Made by a program: the position numbers and the translations under genes. Below are positions 46,698 through 57,998 of a DNA stretch of 64,000 nucleotides, in pieces. Below the pieces are notes generated by a model. It had not been told where the DNA came from. It worked only from the letters and a program-made list of their open reading frames with translations, and made no database searches. Source of the stretch: Heterodera schachtii (Eukaryota; Nematoda; Chromadorea; Rhabditida; Heteroderidae); NCBI GenBank assembly GCA_023374025.1, contig SIJG01000008.1:1170215-1234214 (forward strand). The letters run 5' to 3'. Every line of letters starts with the position of its first letter. Position 1 is the first letter of the stretch.

Positions 46698-47047
46698 ATG
46701 ACTTCATTGACAATCAAAATGTAAATTTTGATCATTTTGGTTCACTTTTTCAACAATTTTCTCTTAAGGGCTTCCCTTTTCCTGCTCGCCCTTTGCATTG
46801 GCATTGCCATTGAACAGACCCAAGCTTTTTATGTGCGAAAATATTGTCAATTAATTTCAATTTAATTTCCAATTTTGTTTTTAAGGGGTGGGGTGCCTAT
46901 GACTACGCCTACCCCTACGGCGGATGGTATGGCAAACGGCAAGCCGGCTTTGGCCCGTCCGCAAGTGTCGGCACTTTTGGCAATGGGCGCGGCGGAAATG
47001 CCAACGGAGGAGGAGGAGGAGGGGCACCACCGCCGACCAATTTTTGA
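46698..47047 (+). CDS. YGGW-type neuropeptide-like precursor, three exons
   Basis: Phase-checked exons: 46698-46720, 46769-46832 and 46886-47047; about 82 residues. A signal peptide (ASLFLLALCIGIAIEQTQA) is followed by an aromatic/Gly-rich peptide that ends GGWYGKR, a textbook amidation plus dibasic cleavage site. The remainder is Gly/Ala/Pro/Asn-rich. Nematode nlp genes of the YGGWG class have similar composition and also act as epidermal antimicrobial peptides. It could be a short Gly-rich secreted or structural protein instead. Confidence 0.68.
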
Positions 47048-47977
47048 GTGAAGTGATTGGACAGAGTTGGAACACAGAAAAAGAGAATTATGCTTAAACC
47101 TTTTTTGTGTTGTAATGGAAGAACTATCCTGATCATGATCATTATGATAAACATGGCCAATAAAATAACCGGGAACATAATATTCAAAATTTTCTGAAAA
47201 AAATTTCAATTATTTTATGGCCGAAAATAGGAATTAGGACTAAAGCCATAATTAGAACGAAAAATGAGAAATAAGACAGAAAAATTTCAAATTTTAGGGT
47301 GTAAATGAGGAATGGCATTCCGAGGCCCAAAAATTTTCGGAAGTCGGAATTCCAACCCAAAAATCCGTAAGGTGGAAATTCTCGAAAAATATGAAAAAAA
47401 AATTCTACTATTTCTAGCTTTCCCTGATTTTTTCTTGCCGTATAAAAAAAAGTTAATGTCTAAATTTTTGAACGTATAATTTTGGAAGAGCAAATTTGGG
47501 GTTATTTTCGGGGAAAAATTCATAAAAAAAAACTACACTTTCAAATTTTTTTTGTGCACTCTTAATATTTATGGGGAGGGTATTATTCTATATTTCGCGA
47601 TTTATGCCATATTTCCAATTTGTCCATATTTTGGAATTTTTTCAAAACCTCTATTAGAAGGGCTCCCGTCAGCAAATCGGCCTTTTTCCCTAAAGAAAGG
47701 AAAATTTTTCGAAAAAATCATTTTTTAGTAAATTTTCTCGAGAATTTTATTTAAATAAGTTTTGTATTTTTTATCTTTTTCTTCTAAAAATGCTTTTTCA
47801 ATATCTTGCGAAAGCGAAAGCCCATCCCTGCTTCCGATACATCCCTCTCAATGCCACCAGTCATTCTCATCATCCATCCTTCATAGTTTAATTTTTTTAT
47901 GTAAATTTGGAGAATACGAGAACTTTCCAATGTCACCAAAATGAATTTATGGAATTAATGTCGGAAAATAGTAAGGG
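47048..47977. other. Intergenic, no gene seen
   Basis: AT-rich; no exon or repeat family recognised. Confidence 0.5.
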
Positions 47978-47985
47978 GTAGGAGG

Positions 47986-48891
47986 TAGAGACCGGGCAAC
48001 TGGGGTCGGAGGGATCCCGAGTCGGGATAGCCGACTGAATCCCGATCCCGATCAATCCCGAACATTTTGGAAAAACGATCGGGACGGGTCCCGGGTCGGG
48101 ATCCCGACCGAATCCCGATCCCGATCAATCCAGAAGATTTTTTTCGGGATCCCGCGGGATTATCGGGATTTGCTCAAACCCAATTTTTTTTTTTACATTT
48201 TGTGCCAAGTTTTGTTCAAATGTTTATCTAATATTTATAATTGATCAATCGATTGAAGAAAAAAAAGGGATGGGAATTATATCAGATTTTTATAGAAATT
48301 TTTCAAAATTGGAATATTATGCCCAAAAAATCAGATTTTAGGACCAAAAATTAGAACATTTACAACATAGCCTTAAATAATTTTTTTACAATCTAAACAA
48401 TTAATATCAATTTTTGTATTTTCGGCTCAGATGATCATTTTTAATAATTTTGAGAAACGGAATCAAAAAATCAGAGTTTTAAGATTTTTTTTTTTTGCTG
48501 CAAATTTTTTCAAAAACTTTAGGGAAACACGGAGGAGGCCGGCGGTGCCGATAGACGCCACCTTGAAAATTTTGAAAATTTGAAATATAATTTGTTAACA
48601 GAATTTATACAAAAACTGTCCATATTTTGTTTTTAATTTAAAATTCAAGATCTTAATTTGAAAATGGAGATTTTTTAAAAAATTATCGTGACTTCAATCC
48701 CGCGGGATCCCGCGGGATTGGTAAAATGGTCGGGAGGGATCCCGGTTCGGGATCCCGATGAAATCCCGATCCCGATCAATCCCGATGAATTTAAAAAATC
48801 GCTCGGGACGGATCCCGAGGTCGGGATCCCGAATTTAATCCCGCGGGATCCCGAAGAAATCCCGCGGGATCCCGATCCCGTCCTGTCTCTA
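47986..48891. mobile_element. hAT-like MITE A with GATCCCG arrays
   Basis: 906 bases. Left end TAGAGACCGGG, right end (reverse) TAGAGACAGGA. Flanking octamers GTAGGAGG (47978-47985) and CTAGGAGG (48892-48899) match at seven of eight. Both ends hold arrays of (AAT)CCCGATCCCGAT and GATCCCGCGGGATC-type palindromes; the core is AT-rich and contains CGGCGGTGCCGATAG near 48540. No transposase. Confidence 0.75.
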
Positions 48892-48899
48892 CTAGGAGG

Positions 48900-49934
48900 A
48901 TCCATTTTAAAAATTGGATTTTGCACTGAACGGATATTAATGAAGAGATTTTCTATTTTAGTAATTTAATACGTTGCTGAAAGAATAACCAAAATACTGG
49001 TTATTTGGACAAATTCTTTCATTCATGTGAATCAATAAATTAATTTAATTGTTCAAAATAAAAAAGAGTAAATTAATTTACAAAAATTTGGTAATTATTA
49101 ATTTTTTTTCTTTAATTTATTGGCTTTTCTTAATTGAAAAACAAAGGAAATTTTTTTTAATAATCATTATAATTTTCACATGAAAATAATAAATTAAAAT
49201 TTTTGATTTTTTATTGGCCGAGAACGGGGCGGACATTTTGCAGTTCGAAGACTCGTGCGGCGTGAGATTCATGTTAGACAGAGATGAAAAGAAAACTGCA
49301 AGACACGTAAGCCAAAATTGTCGAGCGCTGATTGGCTAAAGGCCGCACATTTTTGTGATGGTCAAAATGGCCTCTGGAAAAAGACTGTTGGCAGAGAAGA
49401 AGAGCAGCGCAGAGACGCAGATGCATCTTTGAAACAGAGGAAACTTTAAAGGGTTCATTTTTCTCTCGCCCCGTTTTGTTGTCTCGTGACCAATTAATTG
49501 TCTCTTCCTCTTCCCTTTTCTCTCACTCATGAAAACATGCTTCCAGGGCTTCCTAGGGCCGTTGATCATTGATCACGAATCCGGCATCCATTTCGACCTA
49601 TTTCGAACCCGGACTGAATTCGAACAAAAAGTCGAAATCCAAAAATTTCAAAATTCACTTTTATGTTCGAATCTGTGCAGAATGATTATTTTTTGGTGTT
49701 GCATTAGTTTCTAGTTAATTTTGCTTTAAAACGGGTCCTACCAATAATGTCCCCTTCCTTAACCTCACCACCTAAAATGATAACAACCAAAACGGCACCA
49801 ATTTAGGCCAATGAAATATATTTATGTTTTTTTAAATTTTTTACGAACGTTAAACAAATGTTTTTATGGCACAAAAATCTTTTTTTAGTTTCGTAAAATT
49901 TTCCAATATTTACCAATGCTTTTTCGACGTGATG
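48900..49934. other. Intergenic, no gene seen
   Basis: Moderately AT-rich. A short block at 49200-49560 is less AT-rich but no exon could be supported. Confidence 0.45.
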
Positions 49935-50992
49935 GGTCGTTTCTTAAAACTGCCAAGTTGTAGGAAAATAAAAATGTAAAGACATATAAATTCGTATATT
50001 GGCCTAATTTCAACCAAATTAATATTTATGATGTCATTCAGTAGCTTTATGTGTTATCTATCAGATAAAATTTTTTTAATATTATTAAAAATATGGTTAT
50101 TAAATTCCACAAAATCTTAAGTCAATTTTGTTCCAGAATTTTTTGAATCCCATTGAAATTTTTTTAAATTTTAGAGATAAATAAATTAAATAGAGGACTT
50201 GGAATTCTAAAAAGAAAATTTAATCTAATTGCTTCTGAAAGTCTATGTTTTTTGCCATCATCATGCGAATATATTTATAAAATTAATTTTCTAGTCATAA
50301 AATGCAATTTAGCCAAACTTAATTAATATCCTTCGATAAAAAAGGAGATAGAGAGAGAGAAAAACTGAGGGAGAGAGAGAAAGAGAAATAGAACAGAGCG
50401 GGAGAGAGAAAAGAGGAGAGAGAGAGGGAGAGAAAAAAGGAGAGAGAGAGAAAAGAGAGAGAGAAAAGAGAGAGATAAAAGAAGAGAGAGAGAAGGGAGA
50501 GAGAGAGAGAGCAAAATAGGAGAGAGAGAGAGAAAGAGAAAAGAGGAAAAAAAAGAAAGAAAAGAGAGAGAGAGAGAGAGAAAAAAAGAGAAGAGAGAGG
50601 GAGAGAGAAAAGAGGAGAAAGAAAAAAAGTAGAGAGAGAAAAGAGAAAAAAGAGTGTGAGGTAATTTGGGAGAAATGTGAGAGAAGGATGATAAAAAAAT
50701 TTTAATTTTGGCTAGCGCGAGGTGCGCGAGCGAAGCGAGTGCGCCTGCGCTAGTTCTCTATTTATTTTTAAAATTTCGAAAAATTTCACTGAGTTTAAAA
50801 AAAGTTATGGACAAAAATTCCGACTTTAGGTTTTGTGTAATTTAATAACCATAATTTTTTTTGTACTATTTAAAAAATTTGATCTGAAAGTGAAATATTA
50901 ATTTGGTTGAAATTGGGCCAAGATACGAATTTATATATCTTAAACAGCTTTTAAGAAAAAACGGCCATTGTGGCGCTTTTAAAGAAACGACC
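49935..50992. mobile_element. Long-inverted-repeat element with a GA-rich core
   Basis: About 240-260 bases at the left (49935-50190) are an imperfect inverted copy of the right (50750-50992). Landmarks: GGTCGTTTCTT at the left end and AAGAAACGACC at the right end; TTTCAACCAAATTAATATTT at 50009 and its complement at 50893; TATGGTTATTAAATT at 50091 and its complement near 50840. The centre is a 300-bp GA-rich array and a GCGC palindrome (50715-50750). I see no coding capacity and no clear target duplication. Confidence 0.75.
50345..50665. repeat. (GA)n-rich simple repeat
   Basis: Imperfect GAGAGA/GAAAAGA array in the centre of the inverted-repeat element. Confidence 0.92.
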
Positions 50993-50998
50993 TAGCAC

Positions 50999-51848
50999 TA
51001 GAGACCGGAAATTTCAAATTTGCGGATCCTGTTGCAGGATTGGAATTCAAAATTTTTTGCAGGACCGGATCCGGCCGGATTAATCCTGCAATCCTGCATT
51101 CAAAATTTGCCGGATCCTGCGCAGGATTGCGGATTTTTGGAAATTTTGAAAAAATTTCAATTAAATTTCAAAAATTTTCCAAAAAAGAAAAAATGCCTGA
51201 TAATTTGAAAAAGAAATTTTTAGGGGTTGGCGGGATGCATTAAAAGGGGCGATTAAGATTTTTCAAATGGGTCAGACGGTAAAAAGAGATCGGGAATCAA
51301 ATCTGTTAATGGTCGATAAATTTGACTATTTTTTGCTTTTCAAAAATGCTTTTTTTCGGCGCAATTTTTTCAAAAACTAGGAACAAAGGGGTCCGGCTGT
51401 GCCGATAGGCGCCGTCTGAAAGTTTTTTTGGAAAATTTTGTCAATTTCTTAATTGATTTTTGTCCAAAAATGACCAAATGTCGCACTTTTTGACTCATTT
51501 CTACAGGATTAATAAGTAAAAGCCGGTCCGGCGGTGCCGATAGGCGCCGCCGGGAAATTTTTTTTTTGCAAATTCTAGGTAAAATTGAGATGTAAAATTG
51601 GGTCTAATTTGATTGAATTTATTATAAATTTATCAAAAATTTTGGCATTCTGTTCTTCAAATTTTTCAAAAAATCAATGAAATCCTGCCGGATCCTGCAC
51701 AAAAATCAAATTTGCGGATCCTGTTGCAGGATTGGAATTCAAAATCTTTTGCCGGACCGGATCCGGCCGGATTAATCCTGCAAATCCTGCATTGCGGATT
51801 GGGATCCTGCAAAATCCTGCGCAGGATCCGGTCCTGCTCCGGTCTCTA
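50999..51848. mobile_element. hAT-like MITE B with GGATCCTGC arrays
   Basis: 850 bases with perfect 11-bp terminal inverted repeats TAGAGACCGGA and a perfect 8-bp duplication CCTAGCAC (50991-50998, 51849-51856). Both ends carry tandem palindromic blocks of the type GGATCCTGCGCAGGAT. The core includes CGGTGCCGATAGGCGCC twice (51390s and 51530s), shared with MITE A. No transposase. Confidence 0.85.
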
Positions 51849-51856
51849 CCTAGCAC

Positions 51857-52517
51857 CCCTGCTGTATCCGCAGAATTCAAATTTGTACATAATGTGCATT
51901 GCCCTACTTTCCCCCGACCAATCCCTTCATAAACATGTTTAGTTCTGTCTGTTCATCCTGTCCCAAGCCAATCTTTCCCCTCTCATTTCCAATGTTATCG
52001 TTCCGTTTCTATCCCATTCACCTCTGTTGCATATGCCATCCATTTCTCTCTTATTCCCTTCCGTCATTACCTCTCATCCTATCCAAAGTCCATCCCCATT
52101 GTGCCAGTATTTAAATTCACCCAATTCCCCCCTCGGGGGATGTCTGCAGAGGGTCAGTCTGCTCAGTGCTGTGCTGTGCCTTTGGCAAGCCTTTTCCAAA
52201 TAACAAATTGCACTGACTCACCCAAAATGCTCTGCTGAGGTTGTTGTTGACCCAAACTTATTCCCGGGTTTTAACACATAATTATTTGTCAATGCTTTTC
52301 CTTCAATAAATACCTCTCTCTTAAAATGGTAATTTGAAATGGCTTAAAGTCTTAAACCCGGGGACACAACAGCACCCATACGGACACGGACTTACGGACT
52401 AAAAACCCGTAAAACCCTTACTCCATATAAGTCCGTATCGGCCCAAAAAAATTCGGACAACGGACCCGTAAAAACTCGTATACTCTCCTCATCAAGCGCT
52501 TTCGTATGATAACAAGA
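51857..52517. other. Intergenic with a degenerate CGGAC/ACCCGTAAAA repeat patch
   Basis: No gene. At 52358-52490 short repeats (ACGGAC, ACCCGTAAAA, AAGTCCGTA) are arranged partly as inverted copies and look like the remains of another MITE end. Confidence 0.4.
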
Positions 52518-52714
52518 TGTCTAATTTAATTGGCAAAAATTTTGGAAAATAATTTTTGAAAATCGCATTTTTAAATATTTTGAATAAAAATAAATAAAAA
52601 TATTCATGTTGCGCAACGGACTCGAACCTCCATCCTTTGTCCCTTTATTACAAAAACCACTTCGCCACACATGCATTTGTTTTTGAATTGGGAGCCCAAA
52701 ATTGACTCGGTGTG
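52518..52714 (-). mobile_element. tRNA-derived SINE, copy 1
   Basis: On the minus strand there is an A box (TGGCGAAGTGG) and a B box (GGTTCGAGTCC) of a pol III promoter. About 200 bases around them match, in opposite orientation, the copy at 61019, including the flanks ACACCGAGTCAATT and TTTTCAAAAATTATTTT. It ends about 45 bases before the start codon of the adenylosuccinate lyase gene. Confidence 0.75.
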
Positions 52715-52758
52715 TTAATGATGAATCCATTTAATAGATCTACTCAAAAACTTTCATT

Positions 52759-55700
52759 ATGGACTCCACTGATCAGTACGGCAGTGTTTTTGTCGAGCGT
52801 TGGTGCCGTCATAGCCCACTTCTTCGTCTTTTTTCTCCACAAAATAAAGTAAATAAATCGGAGAATTGATACGGCATAATTAAGTCTCAATGCTGTATCA
52901 ATTAAACATTTAATGGCATTTAAATGATTCCAAGAATTTAGGAAAAGTTTTGAAGATTTAAATTTTCAGGCACTTCTGTGGCGCCAACTTTGGATTTGGC
53001 TGGCCGAGTCCGAACGCGAATTGGGCCTTGAGGCGCAAATCAGTGCCGAAATGGTGGCCGAGCTGAAGGCACAAAAGCACACTATCAACTGGGAGCAAAT
53101 CCGAGCAAATGAACGGACGCTGAAGCATGAAGTCGTGGCACATATCCACGCCTACGGCGAAGTTTGGCAACAAAAAAATTGGGCGAGGGCACAAAAAAGG
53201 AGCCATTTAACAGGAGAGTCGTTAGGTTGACAGCTTTATTACGGGTTCAAATTTGCAAATTTTAAGCCGTTCGAAACACAAAAAAATCATTTGTCTTAAA
53301 AAAGTACGGGTGTTGTGCCGAATTTCGGCACAAATTGTCAATAGATTAGAAAATGATACATTCAAATTGCCCGAATGATTGCAAATGGGACCATTTACTA
53401 TAGAGGGACAGTGAGTGGTGAATTCCCGGCTTTATTCCATTTTACGCGTCCATTCAGTGACCATCATCAGTTTTATTGAATATACGCGAACACAAATGAA
53501 TTTCGGTTTTCTCGTTGTAATTTTTTTCTTAATGCAAGTATTTGCTCTTTTCTTGTATTTATAAATTCCCTAAACTTTAAGCTTTCGATTGGTACCAAAA
53601 ATGTAGGCATTTACCAAATGAGAAAAAAGTCATGGCCTAAGAAACTGAGAAAGGTCACTGATTGGACCCTTAAATTGGAATATAACCGGGAATTCCCTTC
53701 CCAAATTCCTGAGTAAATGTTACAAAATCTAAAAACCGATGCTTTTGAGGTGTGCCCGTCGGCCAAAGGGATTATCCATTTGGGTGCCACTTCGTGTTTC
53801 GTGCAGGACAACACTTGTCTGATACTCCAACGGGAGGCAATCGACCATTTGTTGGAACGGTGGGCATTTTGGACGACAAATTTTAAAGGGAAATTTATTT
53901 AATGCTTCGCAATTTCGTTAAAATTCGCAACTTTTCTATCGGTGGAAAATCAACAACCAATTTTAAGGAAAAATGAGTGAAAAAATTGTTGAACCTTCCC
54001 GTTCAGTTTGGCCATCTGTTTGGGCCGTGTCGCCGATTTTGCGCAAAAATACGCCGATTTTCCGATCGATGGGCGCACCCATTTCCAAGCGGCGTCGTTG
54101 ACAACCGTCGGCAAAAGGGCCACACTTTGGGCGGATGGCCTTTTGCACGCATTTAAAAAGGTAATAAAAATGATTGTTTTATCTCGAATTAAAACAGAAA
54201 TTTGCCAAAAAAATTAAAAAACATTCAAAATTTTGCCGAAAATTCGCCTTGTTCAGCTCCGTCAGTTGCGTGCCGAGTTTCGCTTTCGCGGCGTCAAAGG
54301 CGCCGTCGGGACGCAGGACGCGTTGATGCAACTGTTCGACGAGGACGGGGAACGCGTCGCCGCGTTGGACGCCGCGGTGGCGCGGAAGGCCGGCTTCGAG
54401 CACAGTCTGTTCACCGTCTGTGGCCAGACGTACCCGCGTTATCAGGTGGGTATTTTGAAAATTTTTGGTTGTGAAAGAGAAATAAAAAAATGAATTTTAT
54501 GGCAGAGATTTTGTCCAAAGAATTAATTTAGGAGTGGTTTATTTTTTTGGCAAGAATTTGGGCAAAAAATAATTTGTTTTTAGCATTCACTTTTAGGGTG
54601 GCACTTTTCCTCAAAAACTTTGCCTTTGCTTTGAATTTTTAGTCCCTTAAATTTGGCATTGGTCCGTGGGCACCTTTCTTAAATGGTTATTCAGAAAGTG
54701 ATTATTGATTGCTTTCCTCTTTTGTCAGGACTCCGACATTCTTTACGCCCTCTCTCTGTTGGCTTCCGCGGCCGCCAAATTCGCCATGGATTTGCGCCTT
54801 TTGCAGTCTTTCGGCGAAATGAGCGAACCGTTTGATGAAGAGAATCAGGTGGCAAAAACGAACAAAAAACTGAAATTCACTTTTTGAAAACTCTCCTCTT
54901 TTGCAGGTGGGCAGTTCCGCGATGCCTTACAAGCGAAATCCGATGCTTTGCGAGAGAATTTGTGGGATCGCGCGCTATTTGATGTGCAGCATGATGGTAC
55001 AAAAACCAGGGGGTTGACCAATTCGGAGGCCTTCCTTCTTTCCCCCCTCCCGCGTCGTTACCCTCCCCCGAAAATTAAAAAAAATTCCAAACATAAATTT
55101 TCATTTAAATTTTTTTTCGAATTTGAGTGTTATTTCTCAGCACGCTTAAATTTTCAAAAGTTCGTTTTAAAGTTTTGAAAACTTACAATTAGCTGTTACT
55201 GGAATTAGTAGTCCTGCTCCGCCCTCTCCCCTCCGCTCTCTTTTTTTCTTAATGCCATTCTTTACTTCTTCAAATTGTGCTTTTGTGCCATGTTTTTGCT
55301 TCGGCACTTTTTGCTCGCTTTATCATATAATTTACTTTGTTAATACAACATTCATTTGTTTTCTCCGTAATAGAATCCGCTGATCACTTTCGCCGAGCAA
55401 GGCTTTGAGCGGACGTTGGACGACTCGGCCAACCGTCGCATTGTTTTGCCGGACGCATTTTTGGCCGCGGACGCAATTCTGTCGACGCTTCAGGCAAAAC
55501 AAACATTTTTGAAACATTCCATATAAATTGTGCATTCATTTTGGTCGCTGTTTTCAATGGCAGCCGTCTCCTCGGAAAATTTTGAAGTTTTAATTCAATT
55601 TTTATTTTTGGATCAGATTTAGAAAAACTAAAGCATTTTGGGACCCTGCGGCGTTGGCAGATGCAGTAAAATTAAAATGAGATTTATCCCCCCCCCCATT

Positions 55701-56701
55701 TGTTCAGCGCGTGTTGGAAGGGATGCGCGTCCACGAGAGTGCGGTGCTCGAAAGTGTGCGCAAGTCGGACGCGTTCTTGGAACGTGCGCTGATGCTGCTC
55801 ACCAAACGCGGGCACAGCCGGCAGGAAGCGCACGAACGCATCCGCAAAATCGCACTGAGCGGCGTGAAGGGCGGCGACGAACTGCTGAACGCACTGCCAA
55901 CGGAAGTGAGTGGGGGGGAGGGGGGGAGAATGGTCTAATTCCTTGACATTATCAGGGCGGCAAATTGTGTGTTTGAACCCGGCGTCGGGTTTCGAATCCC
56001 GCGCAATTTTTCGAACCAAAATTTGGTTGTTTTTTTCCATATATGCGCCTGATATCGGTTTCGGAATTAATGTCAAACTCGTAACAAACACCCCGTGCAG
56101 AAAAAGGCGTTTTACACGACTTTTTTAATCGAAAAGTTTTCAAAAAATGGGGGGACAGCCAAATTTTGGTGGGTTAGTTTTTAACGGGAGCAGCTCGTCC
56201 CCCCCCCCCCCCCGGATCAGTTCCTCCCCGCATCGTTTCCCCCCCTAAATTTTTTTTCAAATTAGGAATGTTTCATGAAAAAAATCTGCAAATTTTTCTA
56301 TGAGAAATTTCAAGAAAAAAAAAATTCTAAAAAAAGGCATAGGCGCAAATGTCCGAGGCGCAAATGTCTGCACACGATCTCAGTATCTTACTAAGAAATT
56401 TCCTAAGAATTTTTTTTGTGAAAAATTTCTAGATTTTTTCGGGGGGCGGGGACGACCAGGGGGAAATGAAGTGCACCCCATTTTTGGTCCCTAATAACTT
56501 TTTATAATATAAAAACAATCAAATGTTCATTGTCAGATTCGTGCCGATTTGACTGAACTGATTAACTCTCCCAATTTGCTGTGCGGACGCGCGGCACAGC
56601 AAGTGAAAGACTTTCTCAAAGAGTTGCATCTGACAATTGACGAAGTGCTCAAAAATGTGAAGAAAGATGAAAAGGAGAGAAAGATGGAATTGGAAGTGTG
56701 A
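52759..56701 (+). CDS. adsl-1: Adenylosuccinate lyase, about ten exons
   Basis: Cleaves SAICAR and adenylosuccinate in de novo purine and AMP synthesis; cytosolic homotetramer. Exon 1 (52759-52848) encodes [15 protein letters not shown]. Next exons read [20 protein letters not shown] (52971), [20 protein letters not shown] (53741), the catalytic-loop region with [15 protein letters not shown] (54080), [16 protein letters not shown] (54280), the [10 protein letters not shown] exon (54729), the superfamily signature [11 protein letters not shown] (54910), the [16 protein letters not shown] exon (55376), [10 protein letters not shown] (55708) and the last exon [15 protein letters not shown] to the stop at 56701. 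Order and motifs match the family from end to end and no break is seen. The last large intron contains a MITE. Confidence 0.93.
56180..56490. mobile_element. GC-tipped MITE, copy 1, inside the last intron of adenylosuccinate lyase
   Basis: The left tip is CGGGAGCAGCTCGT followed by a C-run and CCGCATCGTTTCCCC; the right tip is GGGGGAAATGAAGTGCACCCC. Tips recur in inverse order at 57193-57553. The core is AT-rich with no coding potential. Confidence 0.65.
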
Positions 56702-57192
56702 CGGAAGAGGGAAGGAAATCGGACAATTCATTTGTTAATTGTTAATTTATTAGTTTCGATGATTATAAAAGTATGATGACTTTGGAATATTAAATTTTAA
56801 AAGGATTTAAATTTAAAAGTTCAAAATTAATTGTACAATTGTTAATAAGTGTGTGCCATTTAATTAAGACATTTGGTCGCACAAATTAACACCAATTCCA
56901 AATTCTCTTCTCATCACTTCGCTCATTCTTTCATTGCCCTTTCGTCCACAGAAAACTGACGGCTTAAACAATTAAATTAGCGCAAATTTGAATTTTGTGT
57001 TTAATAAAATTTAAAATTACATTTTGTGCATATACTCGGAAGAAGAAGCCGAAAAGTGAGCACGAGCTGCTCCATTTTCATTTTCAGCAGTTTCTCTGAC
57101 AGCAGCAGAAGATGCAGCTTCTGTAGCGAAGGAGCAAAAAATGAATAAATGGAATTAATGGGCCAATAAAATGGCACTTTTCCCTTTGTCTA
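56702..57192. other. Intergenic, no gene seen
   Basis: 3' flank of adenylosuccinate lyase; AT-rich. Confidence 0.5.
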
Positions 57193-57553
57193 TTGGGGTA
57201 CAACTTCATTTCCCCCCCCCCCCAGCTCCGTTCCCCCGCGAGAAAATTTTTTAAAAAAATTTACTAACTGAAATTTTCCAAGAAAAAATCCTAGAAACTT
57301 TTTTCATAAGAAAATTCTAAGAAAAATATTTTTGAGAAATTTTTATGGTGAATTACTAAGATTTTTCAAAAAATTTTCCAAAATATGCTGAAAATTTCTC
57401 AAAAAATTTTTTTCATAAAATTTTCTTATGGAAAAACTTTCTAAGATTTTTTTCTTGAAAAATTTCTGTTAGTAAAGTTTTTTAAAAAAATTCTCTGGGT
57501 TGAAACGATGCGGGGGGGGGGGGACGGCGGAGGGGAAACGAGCTGCTCCCGTC
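57193..57553. mobile_element. GC-tipped MITE, copy 2, opposite orientation
   Basis: Left tip GGGGTACAACTTCATTTCCCC, close to the reverse complement of the right tip of copy 1; right tip ACGAGCTGCTCCCGT, the reverse complement of the left tip of copy 1. Both carry long C or G homopolymers next to the tips. Confidence 0.65.
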
Positions 57554-57998
57554 TAATTGACCGTTTAGCCCTGCTCCAAGGGCAATTGCTGAGGAGCGCT
57601 TTTCATAATTGGCCATTGACGCCGCAGAGGAGGACAATGAGCCGGCAGCTTCGGCGTATTCACTCCGCTGCTTCCCTGAGAGCGTTGAGACTCGGGGAGA
57701 GGGGCGGCCAATTGGGCTCTCATCAATACCCTTAAAGCATCAAATGGCTAAAATGAGAAAACCAATCAAAAACCAATTGGTCCGCTTCGTCAACTGAAAA
57801 AAGGAACAATTAATTAATTTAATTGTATTTATATAAAGAGGGGGGCGGGTTAATTGGCCATTAATAAGTAAATGTTTTATATTCTATTTAACCGAATTTT
57901 AAAGGCATTTCCCGAAAGAATGAACTTTTTAAATTATTATTAATTAATAAAAATCTTTTAAAACATTTAATGTTAATTTAAAAGATTTTGTAAATTTA
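57554..57998. other. Intergenic, no gene seen
   Basis: 3' flank of the C-type-lectin-like gene; AT-rich. Confidence 0.45.

Noticed and set aside
48675..48969. Frames with SGSRGIS or RDPDEIP repeats
   Set aside because: Translation of the GATCCCG arrays of MITE A.
50323..50514. Ser/Leu-rich minus-strand frame
   Set aside because: Translation of the GA simple repeat.
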